The translations under genes and the position numbers were made by a program. From JBGSIC01 sp041751875 (lineage in GTDB: Bacteria > Bdellovibrionota > FAC87 > UBA2466 > JACKAF01): DNA of 64,000 nt. The notes below the pieces were generated by a model, which ran no database searches, had not been told where the DNA came from, and saw nothing but the letters and a program-made list of their open reading frames with translations. This document shows positions 1-8,087 of the stretch, one piece after another; the first letter of the stretch is position 1, and each line of letters opens with the position of its first letter. Location of the stretch: positions 94,740 to 158,739 of the forward strand of contig JBGSIC010000016.1 of NCBI GenBank assembly GCA_041751875.1, read 5' to 3'.

Positions 1-109
1 TTGTTTGGTTCGATTTCATTTGAGCCTCCGGTAACAGGTAACAAAATGCGGCGATCTTTTGAAATACAACTTGAGATCAACTTCCCATCGGCCGGTTTGT
101 TCAGATTCT

Positions 110-118
110 TGATATAAT
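110..118 (+). promoter_or_regulatory. Extended -10 promoter for the amidotransferase gene
   Basis: TG-A-TATAAT lies here, a perfect extended -10 element; no convincing -35 is seen, as is usual for extended -10 promoters. Transcription would begin near 124-126. The in-frame GTG at 119 would then not be in the mRNA, which favours the ATG at 152 as the start of the next gene. Confidence 0.6.
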
Positions 119-151
119 GTGAGGGTGCTAACACAATTGAAACCTAGCCCC

Positions 152-1312
152 ATGAGTCATCCCTACCAACTTTGTACGCGCTGCATATCGGATACAAGCA
201 TTCCGGATATCACCTTCGACGATCGAGGCGAATGCAACTTTTGCAGTCTCCACGATAAGTTGGACGCTCAGTATTCTCTCGACCAACGCGGTCAAAAAAC
301 GTTCGCCAAGATGCTGGATCAAATAAAAAGGAAGGGCCGCGGCAAACCGTACGATTGCGTCTTGGGGGTCAGCGGCGGAAGAGACAGCACCTACAATTTG
401 TATCTTGCGGTGAAAGTTTGGGGGCTGCGTCCATTGGCAGTCCATTTTAATGACGGTTTTGGCAACCCAGTGGCTGGCGAGAATATGCACAAAGCGACTC
501 AGCGCTTGGGCGTGAAGATGATTACGATTAGCTCTGACTGGCGTGAATCCAAAGATTTGAAAATCGCTTTTTTGAAAGCTTCCACGCCTGAGTTGGAAGA
601 AGGAACCGATCTGGGAATCGCTACCGCGCTATACGGCGTGGCCGCCAAGGAAAACATCAAGTACGTCCTTATTGGGCAATCTTTCCGCACGGAAGGCATT
701 ACTCCGCTCGCATGGAACTACCTCGATGGCCACTATCTTAAGGCTGTCCATAAACAGTTTGGAAAAGTTCCTCTGCGGAAATGGCGCCCAACCGATCCGG
801 GCTTCAACCTTAACTCCTTTCACCTATTCTATTACCTGGTAATAAGAGGAATAAAAACGGTCCTCCCCCTCTACTACACAAACTATGTTCGTAAAGAGGC
901 GGAAGCCATTATCACGGCGGAGCTTGGCTGGGTTTACCCCGGCGCACACTACTTCGATGACCTTTATCAAAGCCTCATCTTCTATGTATATCGACTGAAG
1001 TTTAATATCGACCGTCGCCTATTCAACTACTCGGCCTTAGTGCGGAGTGGGCAAATGACGCGTGAGTCTGCTTTAGAAAAAGTGAAAGAGATTTACGTGA
1101 TCGAAGATCCTAAAGTGATCGATCTGTGCATCAAGCGACTAGGGATTACTCGTGCGGAACTTGATTCGTACATTCAGGAGAAGCCTAAAACTTTCCGTGA
1201 CTATCCTAGTTCTTATAACTGGATTATGCGGCTAAGACCTGCCATCAAGATGGCCTGCAAGCTCAACATTCTTCCCCCCGTTACGTACGACAAATACTTC
1301 CACTGCGGATAG
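152..1312 (+). CDS. N-acetyl sugar amidotransferase (WbpG/LegX-like)
   Basis: Cytoplasmic ATP-dependent amidotransferase of the N-acetyl sugar amidotransferase family, which converts a UDP- or CMP-linked N-acetyl sugar to an amidino form in surface-polysaccharide or nonulosonate synthesis. Seen: an N-terminal cysteine cluster (CTRC followed by CNFC) likely to bind zinc, then the PP-loop SGGRDS near residue 75 that binds ATP. About 386 residues, normal for the family. In characterised systems the ammonia comes from a HisH/HisF-like pair; none is visible here, so partners may lie left of the window. An in-frame GTG at 119 would add 11 residues but lies upstream of the predicted transcription start. 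No strong Shine-Dalgarno precedes the ATG. The family call is firm; the sugar substrate is unknown. Confidence 0.85.
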   Translation: MSHPYQLCTRCISDTSIPDITFDDRGECNFCSLHDKLDAQYSLDQRGQKTFAKMLDQIKRKGRGKPYDCVLGVSGGRDSTYNLYLAVKVWGLRPLAVHFNDGFGNPVAGENMHKATQRLGVKMITISSDWRESKDLKIAFLKASTPELEEGTDLGIATALYGVAAKENIKYVLIGQSFRTEGITPLAWNYLDGHYLKAVHKQFGKVPLRKWRPTDPGFNLNSFHLFYYLVIRGIKTVLPLYYTNYVRKEAEAIITAELGWVYPGAHYFDDLYQSLIFYVYRLKFNIDRRLFNYSALVRSGQMTRESALEKVKEIYVIEDPKVIDLCIKRLGITRAELDSYIQEKPKTFRDYPSSYNWIMRLRPAIKMACKLNILPPVTYDKYFHCG

Positions 1313-1315
1313 GCG

Positions 1316-1380
1316 GATAGAAAAGGTGTCTGTGCACTTTCCGGACGAAGTACGGAAAGTGACCTGACACCTTTTCTATC
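1316..1380. repeat. REP-like inverted repeat, copy 1
   Basis: A 65-nt imperfect palindrome: outer arms of 15 nt (1316-1330 with 1366-1380), small internal loops TGTG/ACCT, inner arms of 9 nt (1335-1343 with 1353-1361) and the 9-nt loop GACGAAGTA. The copy at 42669-42717 has the same layout and the loop GACGGAGTA, with different inner-arm bases that still pair. It lies between two converging genes and could also end transcription in either direction. Confidence 0.8.
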
Positions 1381-1387
1381 GCCTTTT

Positions 1388-1768
1388 TTACGGAGCGGCC
1401 ACGACCATGACCGATCCCGTCATTCCCATCAGCTCGTGCGGTAAGCAAACGTATTTATATTCGCCTGCTACCGTGAATGTCTGTGAAAAGAGTCTACCTG
1501 GGTCGATCACACCCGAGTGAAAAGGTTCGGCCCCTTCTGGTAACAAAACGTTGTTCACGTCTTTCACCATGGAGGCGTCGGCCGTCACGGTGTGCCTCCC
1601 CCGTGACTCGTTGATAAACTCGATCGTATCGCCTTCGAGCACCTCAATGGCAGCCGGCTCAAACGACATGAAACCCGTAATCTTTACCTTATGTACCTCC
1701 GCCATCGCCGAAACACTCATCAGTCCCACCGCCAAAAACACTTTGAACTCAAAACCCATTTTGTTCAT
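1388..1768 (-). CDS. Exported small cupredoxin (plastocyanin-like)
   Basis: A 126-residue periplasmic type-1 copper protein. A signal peptide ends near residue 23 (..MSVSAMA). Probable copper ligands are H59, C108, H111 and M116; the C-terminal CLPHELMGM fits the plastocyanin C-x2-H-x4-M spacing. Such proteins carry electrons to or from membrane or periplasmic oxidoreductases; the partner is not known. The start at 1768 is chosen because AGGAGG sits five bases upstream and the signal peptide begins there; a longer reading frame to 1921 has no such support. It faces the small transporter gene at 1952 across a 183-base divergent gap. Confidence 0.85.
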   Translation of the reverse strand: MNKMGFEFKVFLAVGLMSVSAMAEVHKVKITGFMSFEPAAIEVLEGDTIEFINESRGRHTVTADASMVKDVNNVLLPEGAEPFHSGVIDPGRLFSQTFTVAGEYKYVCLPHELMGMTGSVMVVAAP

Positions 1769-1904
1769 ATTGCCTCCTGATTCCAAGATAGCGGACCCTC
1801 TCTCTCCTGCTAAGGCATCAGGCTTGGCACTAGGTGTTTCCAAAACGGCACGTTCAACCCAAGCGCACCGCATCGTCCTATCATTGCCGCACTGCACTAC
1901 CGAT

Positions 1905-1922
1905 TGTGAACTTTTCTTCACA
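1905..1922. promoter_or_regulatory. Palindrome in divergent gap, possible operator
   Basis: TGTGAA and TTCACA are perfect inverted arms separated by six bases, between the cupredoxin and transporter genes. The arms recall a CRP site (TGTGA-N6-TCACA), but read as TGTGA/TCACA the spacing is eight, so it is not a canonical CRP box. Only the inverted symmetry is directly seen. Confidence 0.3.
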
Positions 1923-1951
1923 TTTCATTCAGAGAATCCGAAAAGAAGAGT

Positions 1952-2350
1952 ATGAATACTGCCGTCATCAATCATTCCGCTTTTCTGAGCTGGGGCCTTG
2001 TCGTTGCCGCTGCGTTCTTCGACTCCTACGCCGCTATCGTCGTGAAATATAAGTTCAACGAAATGGGTCGCATTGACCTGAGCTCGTGGTCGAGCTTTTG
2101 GCAGTACATGTTCCAGTTTGTTCAATCGCCCCTTCTCATGTCGGCGATTATTACTTTTTGTGCGGCACCAGGTTTGTGGTTCCTAGCGCTCAACCGCTTA
2201 GACTTTTCAGCGGCCTACCCCGTCTTGGTCGGCCTTCACTTACTTTGCGCCATGATTTGCGGAGCTAGCATCTTGGGTGAAACGATCACCGCACAAAAGA
2301 TTGCTGGCACAATACTGATTTTCTTCGCGATGTATCTCTTTCACAAATAA
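1952..2350 (+). CDS. Small four-helix DMT/SMR-type transporter
   Basis: A 132-residue integral membrane protein with four hydrophobic segments at about residues 10-30, 55-75, 85-105 and 112-130. Size and pattern match the small multidrug resistance / half-size EamA group of the drug/metabolite transporter superfamily, whose members work as antiparallel dimers; ArnE/F-like lipid-linked sugar flippases share this plan. The early E..G and late GETI..KIAG patterns fit. Substrate cannot be told. It is six bases upstream of the nitrilase gene, so the two are probably one operon. AGAAGAG precedes the ATG. Confidence 0.7.
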   Translation: MNTAVINHSAFLSWGLVVAAAFFDSYAAIVVKYKFNEMGRIDLSSWSSFWQYMFQFVQSPLLMSAIITFCAAPGLWFLALNRLDFSAAYPVLVGLHLLCAMICGASILGETITAQKIAGTILIFFAMYLFHK

Positions 2351-2356
2351 TTTTCT

Positions 2357-3202
2357 ATGAACAATTCACGAAAGCTTCGCATCGGCATGGGACAACTGCT
2401 CGTCGAGGGAGGTGAGCCCGACCGCAATCTCCAGCGTGCAAGAGAAATGGCAGCCGAAGCCAAAACGAAGGAATGCAATGTCCTTCTCTTACCCGAATGC
2501 ATGGATCTCGCGTGGACGCATCCTAGTGCTAAAAACGAAGCGCAGCCCATTCCCGGATCTTATTCAGACATTCTTTGCGACATCGCCCGCCAGCACAAAA
2601 TGTATGTGTGTGGAGGACTCACCGAAAACGATAATGGCCGCGTTTATAACACCGCCGTTTTTATCGACCCCAACGGTGCCATTCTTTTGAAGTACCGCAA
2701 AATCAATTTGTTGGGAGTAGAGCAAGAATTTTATGGTCTCGGACGGCAGCTCAGCACAATTGAGACGCCGTTCGGGATCTTGGGTTTGAATATCTGCGCG
2801 GACAACTACATCGATAGTCTAAGCAACGCGCACATGCTTGCCCGAATGGGAGCGGAGTTAATTCTTTCGCCATCCTCCTGGACCGTAGATTACTCCGTTA
2901 CCGAGGACAACGACCCCTACGGCGAGAAATGGTTTAAGCCGTATTCGACTATCGCAAAAGCTTACGATCTCGTGATGGTGGGTACGACCAGCGTGGGAAT
3001 GATTGTCGGCGGTCCCTATGAAGGCAAAAAAAGCGTGGGCTGTTCGCTTGCCGTGAACAAAAATGGCATTATCGCTCAAGGGCAGTTCAATGAATTTACC
3101 GGTCAACTGATTATTGCGGATGTCGTCGTTCCCGAGCGGAAAGAAAAAGGCACCGCGATTGGCGACCGATTAAAAAAAATGGGCCTCGCCCTAGCCGCCT
3201 AG
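2357..3202 (+). CDS. Carbon-nitrogen hydrolase (nitrilase superfamily)
   Basis: A 281-residue cytoplasmic hydrolase of amide or nitrile bonds. The full catalytic set is visible: E47 in LLLPE, K115 in YRKINL and C147 in LNICADN. Length and motif spacing match the carbon-nitrogen hydrolase family (beta-ureidopropionase, N-carbamoylputrescine amidase, omega-amidase and related enzymes). No feature pins down the substrate. Probably cotranscribed with the small transporter just upstream; an amide or amino-sugar product exported by that partner is possible but speculative. Its stop overlaps the stop of the converging gene by four bases. Confidence 0.85.
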   Translation: MNNSRKLRIGMGQLLVEGGEPDRNLQRAREMAAEAKTKECNVLLLPECMDLAWTHPSAKNEAQPIPGSYSDILCDIARQHKMYVCGGLTENDNGRVYNTAVFIDPNGAILLKYRKINLLGVEQEFYGLGRQLSTIETPFGILGLNICADNYIDSLSNAHMLARMGAELILSPSSWTVDYSVTEDNDPYGEKWFKPYSTIAKAYDLVMVGTTSVGMIVGGPYEGKKSVGCSLAVNKNGIIAQGQFNEFTGQLIIADVVVPERKEKGTAIGDRLKKMGLALAA

Positions 3203-4419
3203 CGCCAACGGACGCGAACGGGATAGCCCCTCACCTGAATGGGCGTTCCTCGAGGCCCCGTCAATAAGCCCCCCTCATTCACCTGATAGTAAGAATCGAT
3301 TCCAGGCTCTGCTGAGATCTCGAGCTCAAGCGATTGCCGAACACCCTTGGCCATTTCCAAAGCGACAATCCCATCCTCTAAAGCCTGCAAACTCTCAACG
3401 ATGTTCTCTTCAGAGAATTTCTGTTTCACCAAATCCGAAAACACAAACTTCCCCGTCGATTCCTCCACCGCCATAAATTTGGGCCAATTGGCTTCGGCTT
3501 TCAAATTCAAGCCGTGTCGCACGCCCTCGCCCTCAGCAAGTAGAGTAAATCCCCTTTGGGTGATATCCGAAGCGGCTTTGTAGGCTTCCGGATGTTCCAC
3601 AAGAGCCATAGTCACTCGAGGTTTAATTCCCACGCGCGCGCCGAGTTCTGGCGAAGCAAAATTAAGTTGCGCCCAACTCATGTGCTGACGCATTTCCTCT
3701 TCCTCTTTCCACGGGCGCTCTTCCGATTGGCGGCGGGCCGAGTCGCGCAATTCCTGCATCATTTTTAGGCTCAGTGTGGAGCGGAAGTTTTTTGCAAACC
3801 CCTCGGGGTTTCTCAAAATGCGTTTGGTTTTCCCCGGGTGCCACACCTCACGAGCCAAGGCCTCTTCTATGATCCACCGGATAGGAGCCGGCGCGTGCGG
3901 TTGCCCAATCTCATGCAAGGCCTCCTCAACGGTGCCCGTGTCCCACTGGTGCGTTCCGCGACGGGCATAAGCAGCCGCCAGCGCGCGACCGATGGCCAGT
4001 CCGTGCTGAGACATAAAACGGGTCGTTTCATCCACGTACTCATTTCCTAGAATGCGTCGAAAGCGCTCTTCCTCGCCCACGCGGTAGCGAACATAATCGT
4101 AGGTATCAGGGTCGACTTCGGTCGGGGTCTTTTTGGATGCGACGGCTTCCGGGCGAACCACCCCTTTCGTAGGAGTCGCATCGAACGCAAACTCGGGCAC
4201 AAAATCAGGATCTCCGTTGAGAAGAACGTCTTTCCCATTCTGCGAAGGAGTTTCCCCATTTGTCCGAAACGCCCCATCATGCTCACGAAAGCGATTGGCC
4301 AGATCAAGTCCCTCTTGAAGGAGAAGTTCATAATCGCAACGCCGAGAAACGCGCGTCCACCCTTTGGCGAACGCCGAAGCAGGAAGGGCCACTATCAGAA
4401 TATAAAGGACAATGCGCAC
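3199..4419 (-). CDS. Exported protein of unknown function
   Basis: A 406-residue protein with a short cleavable signal peptide (MRIVLYILIVALPASAFA). I do not recognise a domain. The mature part is mostly charged and helical, with a stretch rich in Glu/Arg around residues 220-245 and no membrane segment. The start is a GTG with AGGGGGA about eight bases upstream. Its stop codon is shared in a CTAG palindrome with the converging nitrilase gene. Confidence 0.7.
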   Translation of the reverse strand: MRIVLYILIVALPASAFAKGWTRVSRRCDYELLLQEGLDLANRFREHDGAFRTNGETPSQNGKDVLLNGDPDFVPEFAFDATPTKGVVRPEAVASKKTPTEVDPDTYDYVRYRVGEEERFRRILGNEYVDETTRFMSQHGLAIGRALAAAYARRGTHQWDTGTVEEALHEIGQPHAPAPIRWIIEEALAREVWHPGKTKRILRNPEGFAKNFRSTLSLKMMQELRDSARRQSEERPWKEEEEMRQHMSWAQLNFASPELGARVGIKPRVTMALVEHPEAYKAASDITQRGFTLLAEGEGVRHGLNLKAEANWPKFMAVEESTGKFVFSDLVKQKFSEENIVESLQALEDGIVALEMAKGVRQSLELEISAEPGIDSYYQVNEGGLLTGPRGTPIQVRGYPVRVRWR

Positions 4420-4852
4420 TCAGACTTCCCCCTCACACAACACACACATGGGACACAGCTCTAGTATGGGACCCCATAAGTGCAACGGAAGTGCCAAGCT
4501 TAAAATGGCATCGTTCAGGCACGAAACCAAGAATCTCTCCTCTTTATTACTCGCTCTTTGCTTGCTGAAGAGGGATTTGTGCCTGAGCGAGTAGACAGTC
4601 TAGCTCCGCTGAAATTAGCTATTTTGCCCCGTGGTTTCAAGGGGTTAGTTGTATACCTTAAGTGCATGAGTTCCTCTTCGACATTCTCTGAAAACAGGTC
4701 TCATCTATCCCCAAATTTCCCGCGCCCGCCTCCACGCTGAGTTTGTTGTGTTTTTTGCTCCGTGTGCTATAAATCCCGCGCATTCGCGAGCGTGGCGCGC
4801 CTGTTGCATTCTTTGCGCATAATCATTTGGGGTAATTAGTAGGAGTTTTGGC
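4420..4852. other. Gene-free stretch with a promoter at its right end
   Basis: Between two divergently transcribed exported-protein genes. I see no credible coding frame. The right end carries the extended -10 promoter at 4765. The left part should hold the promoter of the leftward gene, but no convincing hexamer pair was found. Confidence 0.5.
4765..4773 (+). promoter_or_regulatory. Extended -10 promoter for the 4853 gene
   Basis: TG-C-TATAAA, an extended -10 element, with TTGTTG-like sequence about 19 bases upstream. Predicted transcription start near 4780 gives a leader of about 73 bases before the ATG, with AGGAG eight to ten bases before the start codon. Confidence 0.5.
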
Positions 4853-5791
4853 ATGAATCGGTTTTTATCTTTTTCCTTTTTGTTTTTGGCCGGCGCACTT
4901 TATTCAAATCCTGCGCAAGCCAGAGGAGGAGAACACTCCTTGCCCGAATTAAAGTATTGCGATGGTTGCGAGGGCCACGCCCTTCTTAAATTTCGGGATC
5001 ATGTGACGGAAGAAGATAGACTTGCTGAGGCTCTCCTTGCCACTTTCTATCAGGGAAAAGAAGTGGACGACGCCAAAGAGCAGGCGATCAAAGACGCAAG
5101 AGCGTTGATCCTAGGCGGTTCGGAAGCGGGAAAAGTTTATGCGCGTTTGGCTTCGGATGCGACGCCCGAACGCCTTCTTGATCTCGAAGGAATCTTTTAC
5201 AATGCGGAAAACTATCGTTCATTCGGTTTTGATGACTACTACGCCAGTCAGTTTCTTTGGGCGTTAGATGGCGCGCGCACGGTACCTAATGGAAACGAGC
5301 TTCTCGAACTTCCTATCCCCGCCAAACGGCTTCTGAAAGCAACTGACCGCGATAAACTCTACGACCAGGATGCGATGCGCACGGGTTTTTATGATTACTT
5401 CAAAGCCGATCGCAAGGAAGTGGATGTAGAGCAAATTTTGGCGGACCAGATTGCAGACGCGGCGAAACAGGCTCAGGACCAACTGAAAGATTTGATAAAG
5501 AAGTTCCACTACGGCTCTCTTAAGAGCAAAAAGTTCCACAAGATGAAGATTCAGGATTTCGATCCGGAGCAAATTCAGCGCATTTTGGACGGGAAATATC
5601 GGTCCAAGAAAGACCTATATCGCAAGAGCAAGTTTTCACCTCTTCCCCCACTCCCCGATTATGAAGAACTCCGTCTTGAAGAGATGGCCGAACGATTTGC
5701 AAAACGGATTAAAGAGCTTGAACGTGAATTTGAGGAGCAGGAAAGAGAACGACAGGAATGGGAATCAAAACGCTCTTCCAAGAACAATTAG
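4853..5791 (+). CDS. Exported charged helical protein, unknown function
   Basis: A 312-residue protein with a signal peptide (MNRFLSFSFLFLAGALYSNPAQA). A YCDGCEG motif near residue 37 is the only cysteine pair. The C-terminal third (about 225-310) is very rich in Lys, Glu and Arg and likely a coiled coil. No recognised domain. Good ribosome site (AGGAG). Ends in a four-base stop overlap with the converging glycosyltransferase gene, leaving no room for a terminator between them. Confidence 0.7.
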   Translation: MNRFLSFSFLFLAGALYSNPAQARGGEHSLPELKYCDGCEGHALLKFRDHVTEEDRLAEALLATFYQGKEVDDAKEQAIKDARALILGGSEAGKVYARLASDATPERLLDLEGIFYNAENYRSFGFDDYYASQFLWALDGARTVPNGNELLELPIPAKRLLKATDRDKLYDQDAMRTGFYDYFKADRKEVDVEQILADQIADAAKQAQDQLKDLIKKFHYGSLKSKKFHKMKIQDFDPEQIQRILDGKYRSKKDLYRKSKFSPLPPLPDYEELRLEEMAERFAKRIKELEREFEEQERERQEWESKRSSKNN

Positions 5792-7362
5792 TCCTGCTCG
5801 TGAAGATGTAACAAGGGAGAACGCACTTCCTTAATCTCAAGTAAGGGAGCTCCGAAGCGTTCGACGGTGTGGATAACCTTCCCGTCCGACTCGGTCATTG
5901 CGGTGCCCCGTTTCTTAACATCAAAATACAGGTGCGGATTTTCGCGTACGACCTCAAAGCGCTTCTGCTCGCCTGCCCTCTCGATTTCATTTCTTAACTG
6001 ATAGAGCGCAGCCGCGGTCTGTATGCGAATCGTTTCATTTGTATCCGGATGATAGTTCTTTAAGACCCAACGCATGCCTTCTTTTGTTGAAATCCCCCAA
6101 TAGTCGAAATCATAGTCCGCAGCCGCATTCTTGACTCCGCCAGCAACACTCCGGTTGAAATAAAAAGCTTCATAGGGATGCAGCCGCACGATATCCAGGA
6201 AAGTCAGGAGCAAACTGACTCCCAGAGCCGCCCCCCCGGTGAGCCTCGCCCACCGAGGTGCACGCTGCCAAAATCCGTCAACTGACGTCGCTAAAAGAAC
6301 CGTGACCGGGGGAAGGATGAAGAGAAAGTGCCTTAGGCCGTCATAGAGAGTCGATCGAAGCACCACCGCCACCACCACTGGAAAAACGATGGCAAACCCA
6401 ACCAAACTAAAAAGAAACAAACGCTTCTTGTCTTTCCAAAGAGAGCACAAACCTAACAAACCCAATAGCAGTCCGAAGTAAAATTCCGGTAGGCGGATGA
6501 GAAAAGAAACCGGCAAGTATTCCCATCCGGCGCCTTTCGCGAAGCGCATTTCTCCGCGAAACATCATCTGGGGATTAAAATCGAAAAGCGCGTTGCCGAT
6601 AATCGCGCGCGCAGGATTCTCAAAAGGTTTCACCTGCCCATAGGGCCAAAACAATAGCATCAAAGACCAAGCCACCACAAAGACCCACAACGCGTGCCCT
6701 AGGTACCGTTTTGCGTCGGATTTTCCAAAAGTCTGGGGCCTAAAAAACAACAGCCATAAAACAGCGAAAAGTCCCACATAGCCAAAAAGGAGAATACCGC
6801 CGATGCGTATTCCGAGCGTAAGCCCAATAAAAAATCCCATTCCCCACAAGGTGGAAGCTTTGGGCTGCGGCAAGGTTTTGAAGTAGAGCGCTATATAGTA
6901 GAGAGCCCAAAGGTACATCACCGCGAAGGGCAGATCCTTCGGGTTGATGAATGAGTTGCCCACATACGCCGGGGTGAGCACTAAAAAGAGCACAGCCAAA
7001 AATCCTGCACGCGGGCCCGAAAGCACTTCGGCTAAACGGTAAGCGCCCCACAATCCAAAGATCCCCGCTCCAGCGTTGACCAGATGGCCGGCTTCGTACG
7101 GATCGAACGGCAAGAAAACAGAGATAGCGTAAGAAAGAAAATCAAAGAAAGCCCCATAAAGAAAAAGGTCGTAGGTATGAAGAGCGGCGCGGTCGGCGCC
7201 CCAAGTTTGGTACCAGCGTAAAAGGTTGAAGGCGTTTAAACGGCAAAATTCTTCGTCCCAAGAGGGACCGTAATGCTGAAAGGTGAACAGAGTCACCAAT
7301 GAAGCCAACACCAAAACACCGATAGCGGCATTTCTCCAATTCAGGTTTTGTGTGTGGAGCAT
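5788..7362 (-). CDS. GT-C fold membrane glycosyltransferase (PMT/ArnT-like)
   Basis: A 524-residue polytopic inner-membrane protein with about ten hydrophobic helices. The first loop carries GPSWDEEF, the acidic pair expected of GT-C transferases that take sugars from polyprenyl-phosphate donors (ArnT and PMT families). The soluble C-terminal part (about 400-524) would face the periplasm. It is the last gene of a four-gene leftward set whose members overlap (22 bases with the GT2 gene upstream), so translation is likely coupled. The acceptor could be lipid A, a polysaccharide or protein; the sequence does not say. Confidence 0.75.
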   Translation of the reverse strand: MLHTQNLNWRNAAIGVLVLASLVTLFTFQHYGPSWDEEFCRLNAFNLLRWYQTWGADRAALHTYDLFLYGAFFDFLSYAISVFLPFDPYEAGHLVNAGAGIFGLWGAYRLAEVLSGPRAGFLAVLFLVLTPAYVGNSFINPKDLPFAVMYLWALYYIALYFKTLPQPKASTLWGMGFFIGLTLGIRIGGILLFGYVGLFAVLWLLFFRPQTFGKSDAKRYLGHALWVFVVAWSLMLLFWPYGQVKPFENPARAIIGNALFDFNPQMMFRGEMRFAKGAGWEYLPVSFLIRLPEFYFGLLLGLLGLCSLWKDKKRLFLFSLVGFAIVFPVVVAVVLRSTLYDGLRHFLFILPPVTVLLATSVDGFWQRAPRWARLTGGAALGVSLLLTFLDIVRLHPYEAFYFNRSVAGGVKNAAADYDFDYWGISTKEGMRWVLKNYHPDTNETIRIQTAAALYQLRNEIERAGEQKRFEVVRENPHLYFDVKKRGTAMTESDGKVIHTVERFGAPLLEIKEVRSPLLHLHEQD

Positions 7363-8087
7363 GGCTTAGAAGAGAATTCACTGGTGAATTTCTGAGAGCA
7401 AAATCTTAAACGAAGGACATCGCACAGCGAGTGCACTAAAAGCCGCAGCTGCGCCCCGGTCGCCCTGCCCCCTCGGCGTTGGCAATGGTCAACCGAAACC
7501 ATGCCAATGCGTTTACCCATTTTCTGAGCACGAATCAGGCGCTCCGCTTCGCGAAAAGGGCTCAGACTCACCAGGGGAATCGTCAGGACTTCGGCCGTGT
7601 AAAGCTTGATAGAACCCGCGTCATAGGTTTCCACTCCGAAAAACCACTTCGGCACGCGGTTAAATGCCCAGCTCACCAAATGACGACGCCAGTTGTAGAG
7701 CTTACGTTCACGCTTTCCGACCACAATGTCGTACTTATCCCGTAGCTGCATCATACGTAACGCGTCGCTGGTCTTAAATTGTCCGTCACTGGAATTAAAG
7801 AAGATAAAACGACCGCGAGCAGACTCAAACAGTGTCGCCAGCGCCCCCATAATCCCTCGGTTGACGGCATGGGTAACCACGCGCACCTGGTTCGGGTACT
7901 TGTCAGCGTACTGGGCTAAGATCGCGCCGCTACCATCGGTACTCGCGTCGTTGCACAGGAGTATTTCGTAACTGAAATCCGCGCCTTTCATGGCGATCAA
8001 GGCTTCTTCGATCGCCTCCGCGAGGACTTTTTCTTCGTTATACACAGGCATGACAACGGAAAGCTCGATTGTCTTCACAGATTCCAT
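7341..8087 (-). CDS. Glycosyltransferase family 2 (polyprenyl-phosphate sugar synthase-like)
   Basis: A 248-residue GT-A fold enzyme. The N-terminal VVMPVYNEE and the CNDASTDGS motif are typical of family 2 and bind the nucleotide sugar. The metal-binding stretch usually reading DADGQ is NSSDGQ here, so the first Asp of the DxD is replaced by Ser. It may make the polyprenyl-phosphate sugar used by the neighbouring GT-C enzymes. It overlaps the AP-superfamily gene upstream by 13 bases and the GT-C gene downstream by 22. Confidence 0.75.
   Translation of the reverse strand: MESVKTIELSVVMPVYNEEKVLAEAIEEALIAMKGADFSYEILLCNDASTDGSGAILAQYADKYPNQVRVVTHAVNRGIMGALATLFESARGRFIFFNSSDGQFKTSDALRMMQLRDKYDIVVGKRERKLYNWRRHLVSWAFNRVPKWFFGVETYDAGSIKLYTAEVLTIPLVSLSPFREAERLIRAQKMGKRIGMVSVDHCQRRGGRATGAQLRLLVHSLCDVLRLRFCSQKFTSEFSSKPCSTHKT

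Noticed and set aside
1905..1922. A CRP site in the cupredoxin / transporter gap
   Set aside because: The TGTGA and TCACA halves are eight bases apart instead of six; kept only as an unnamed palindrome.
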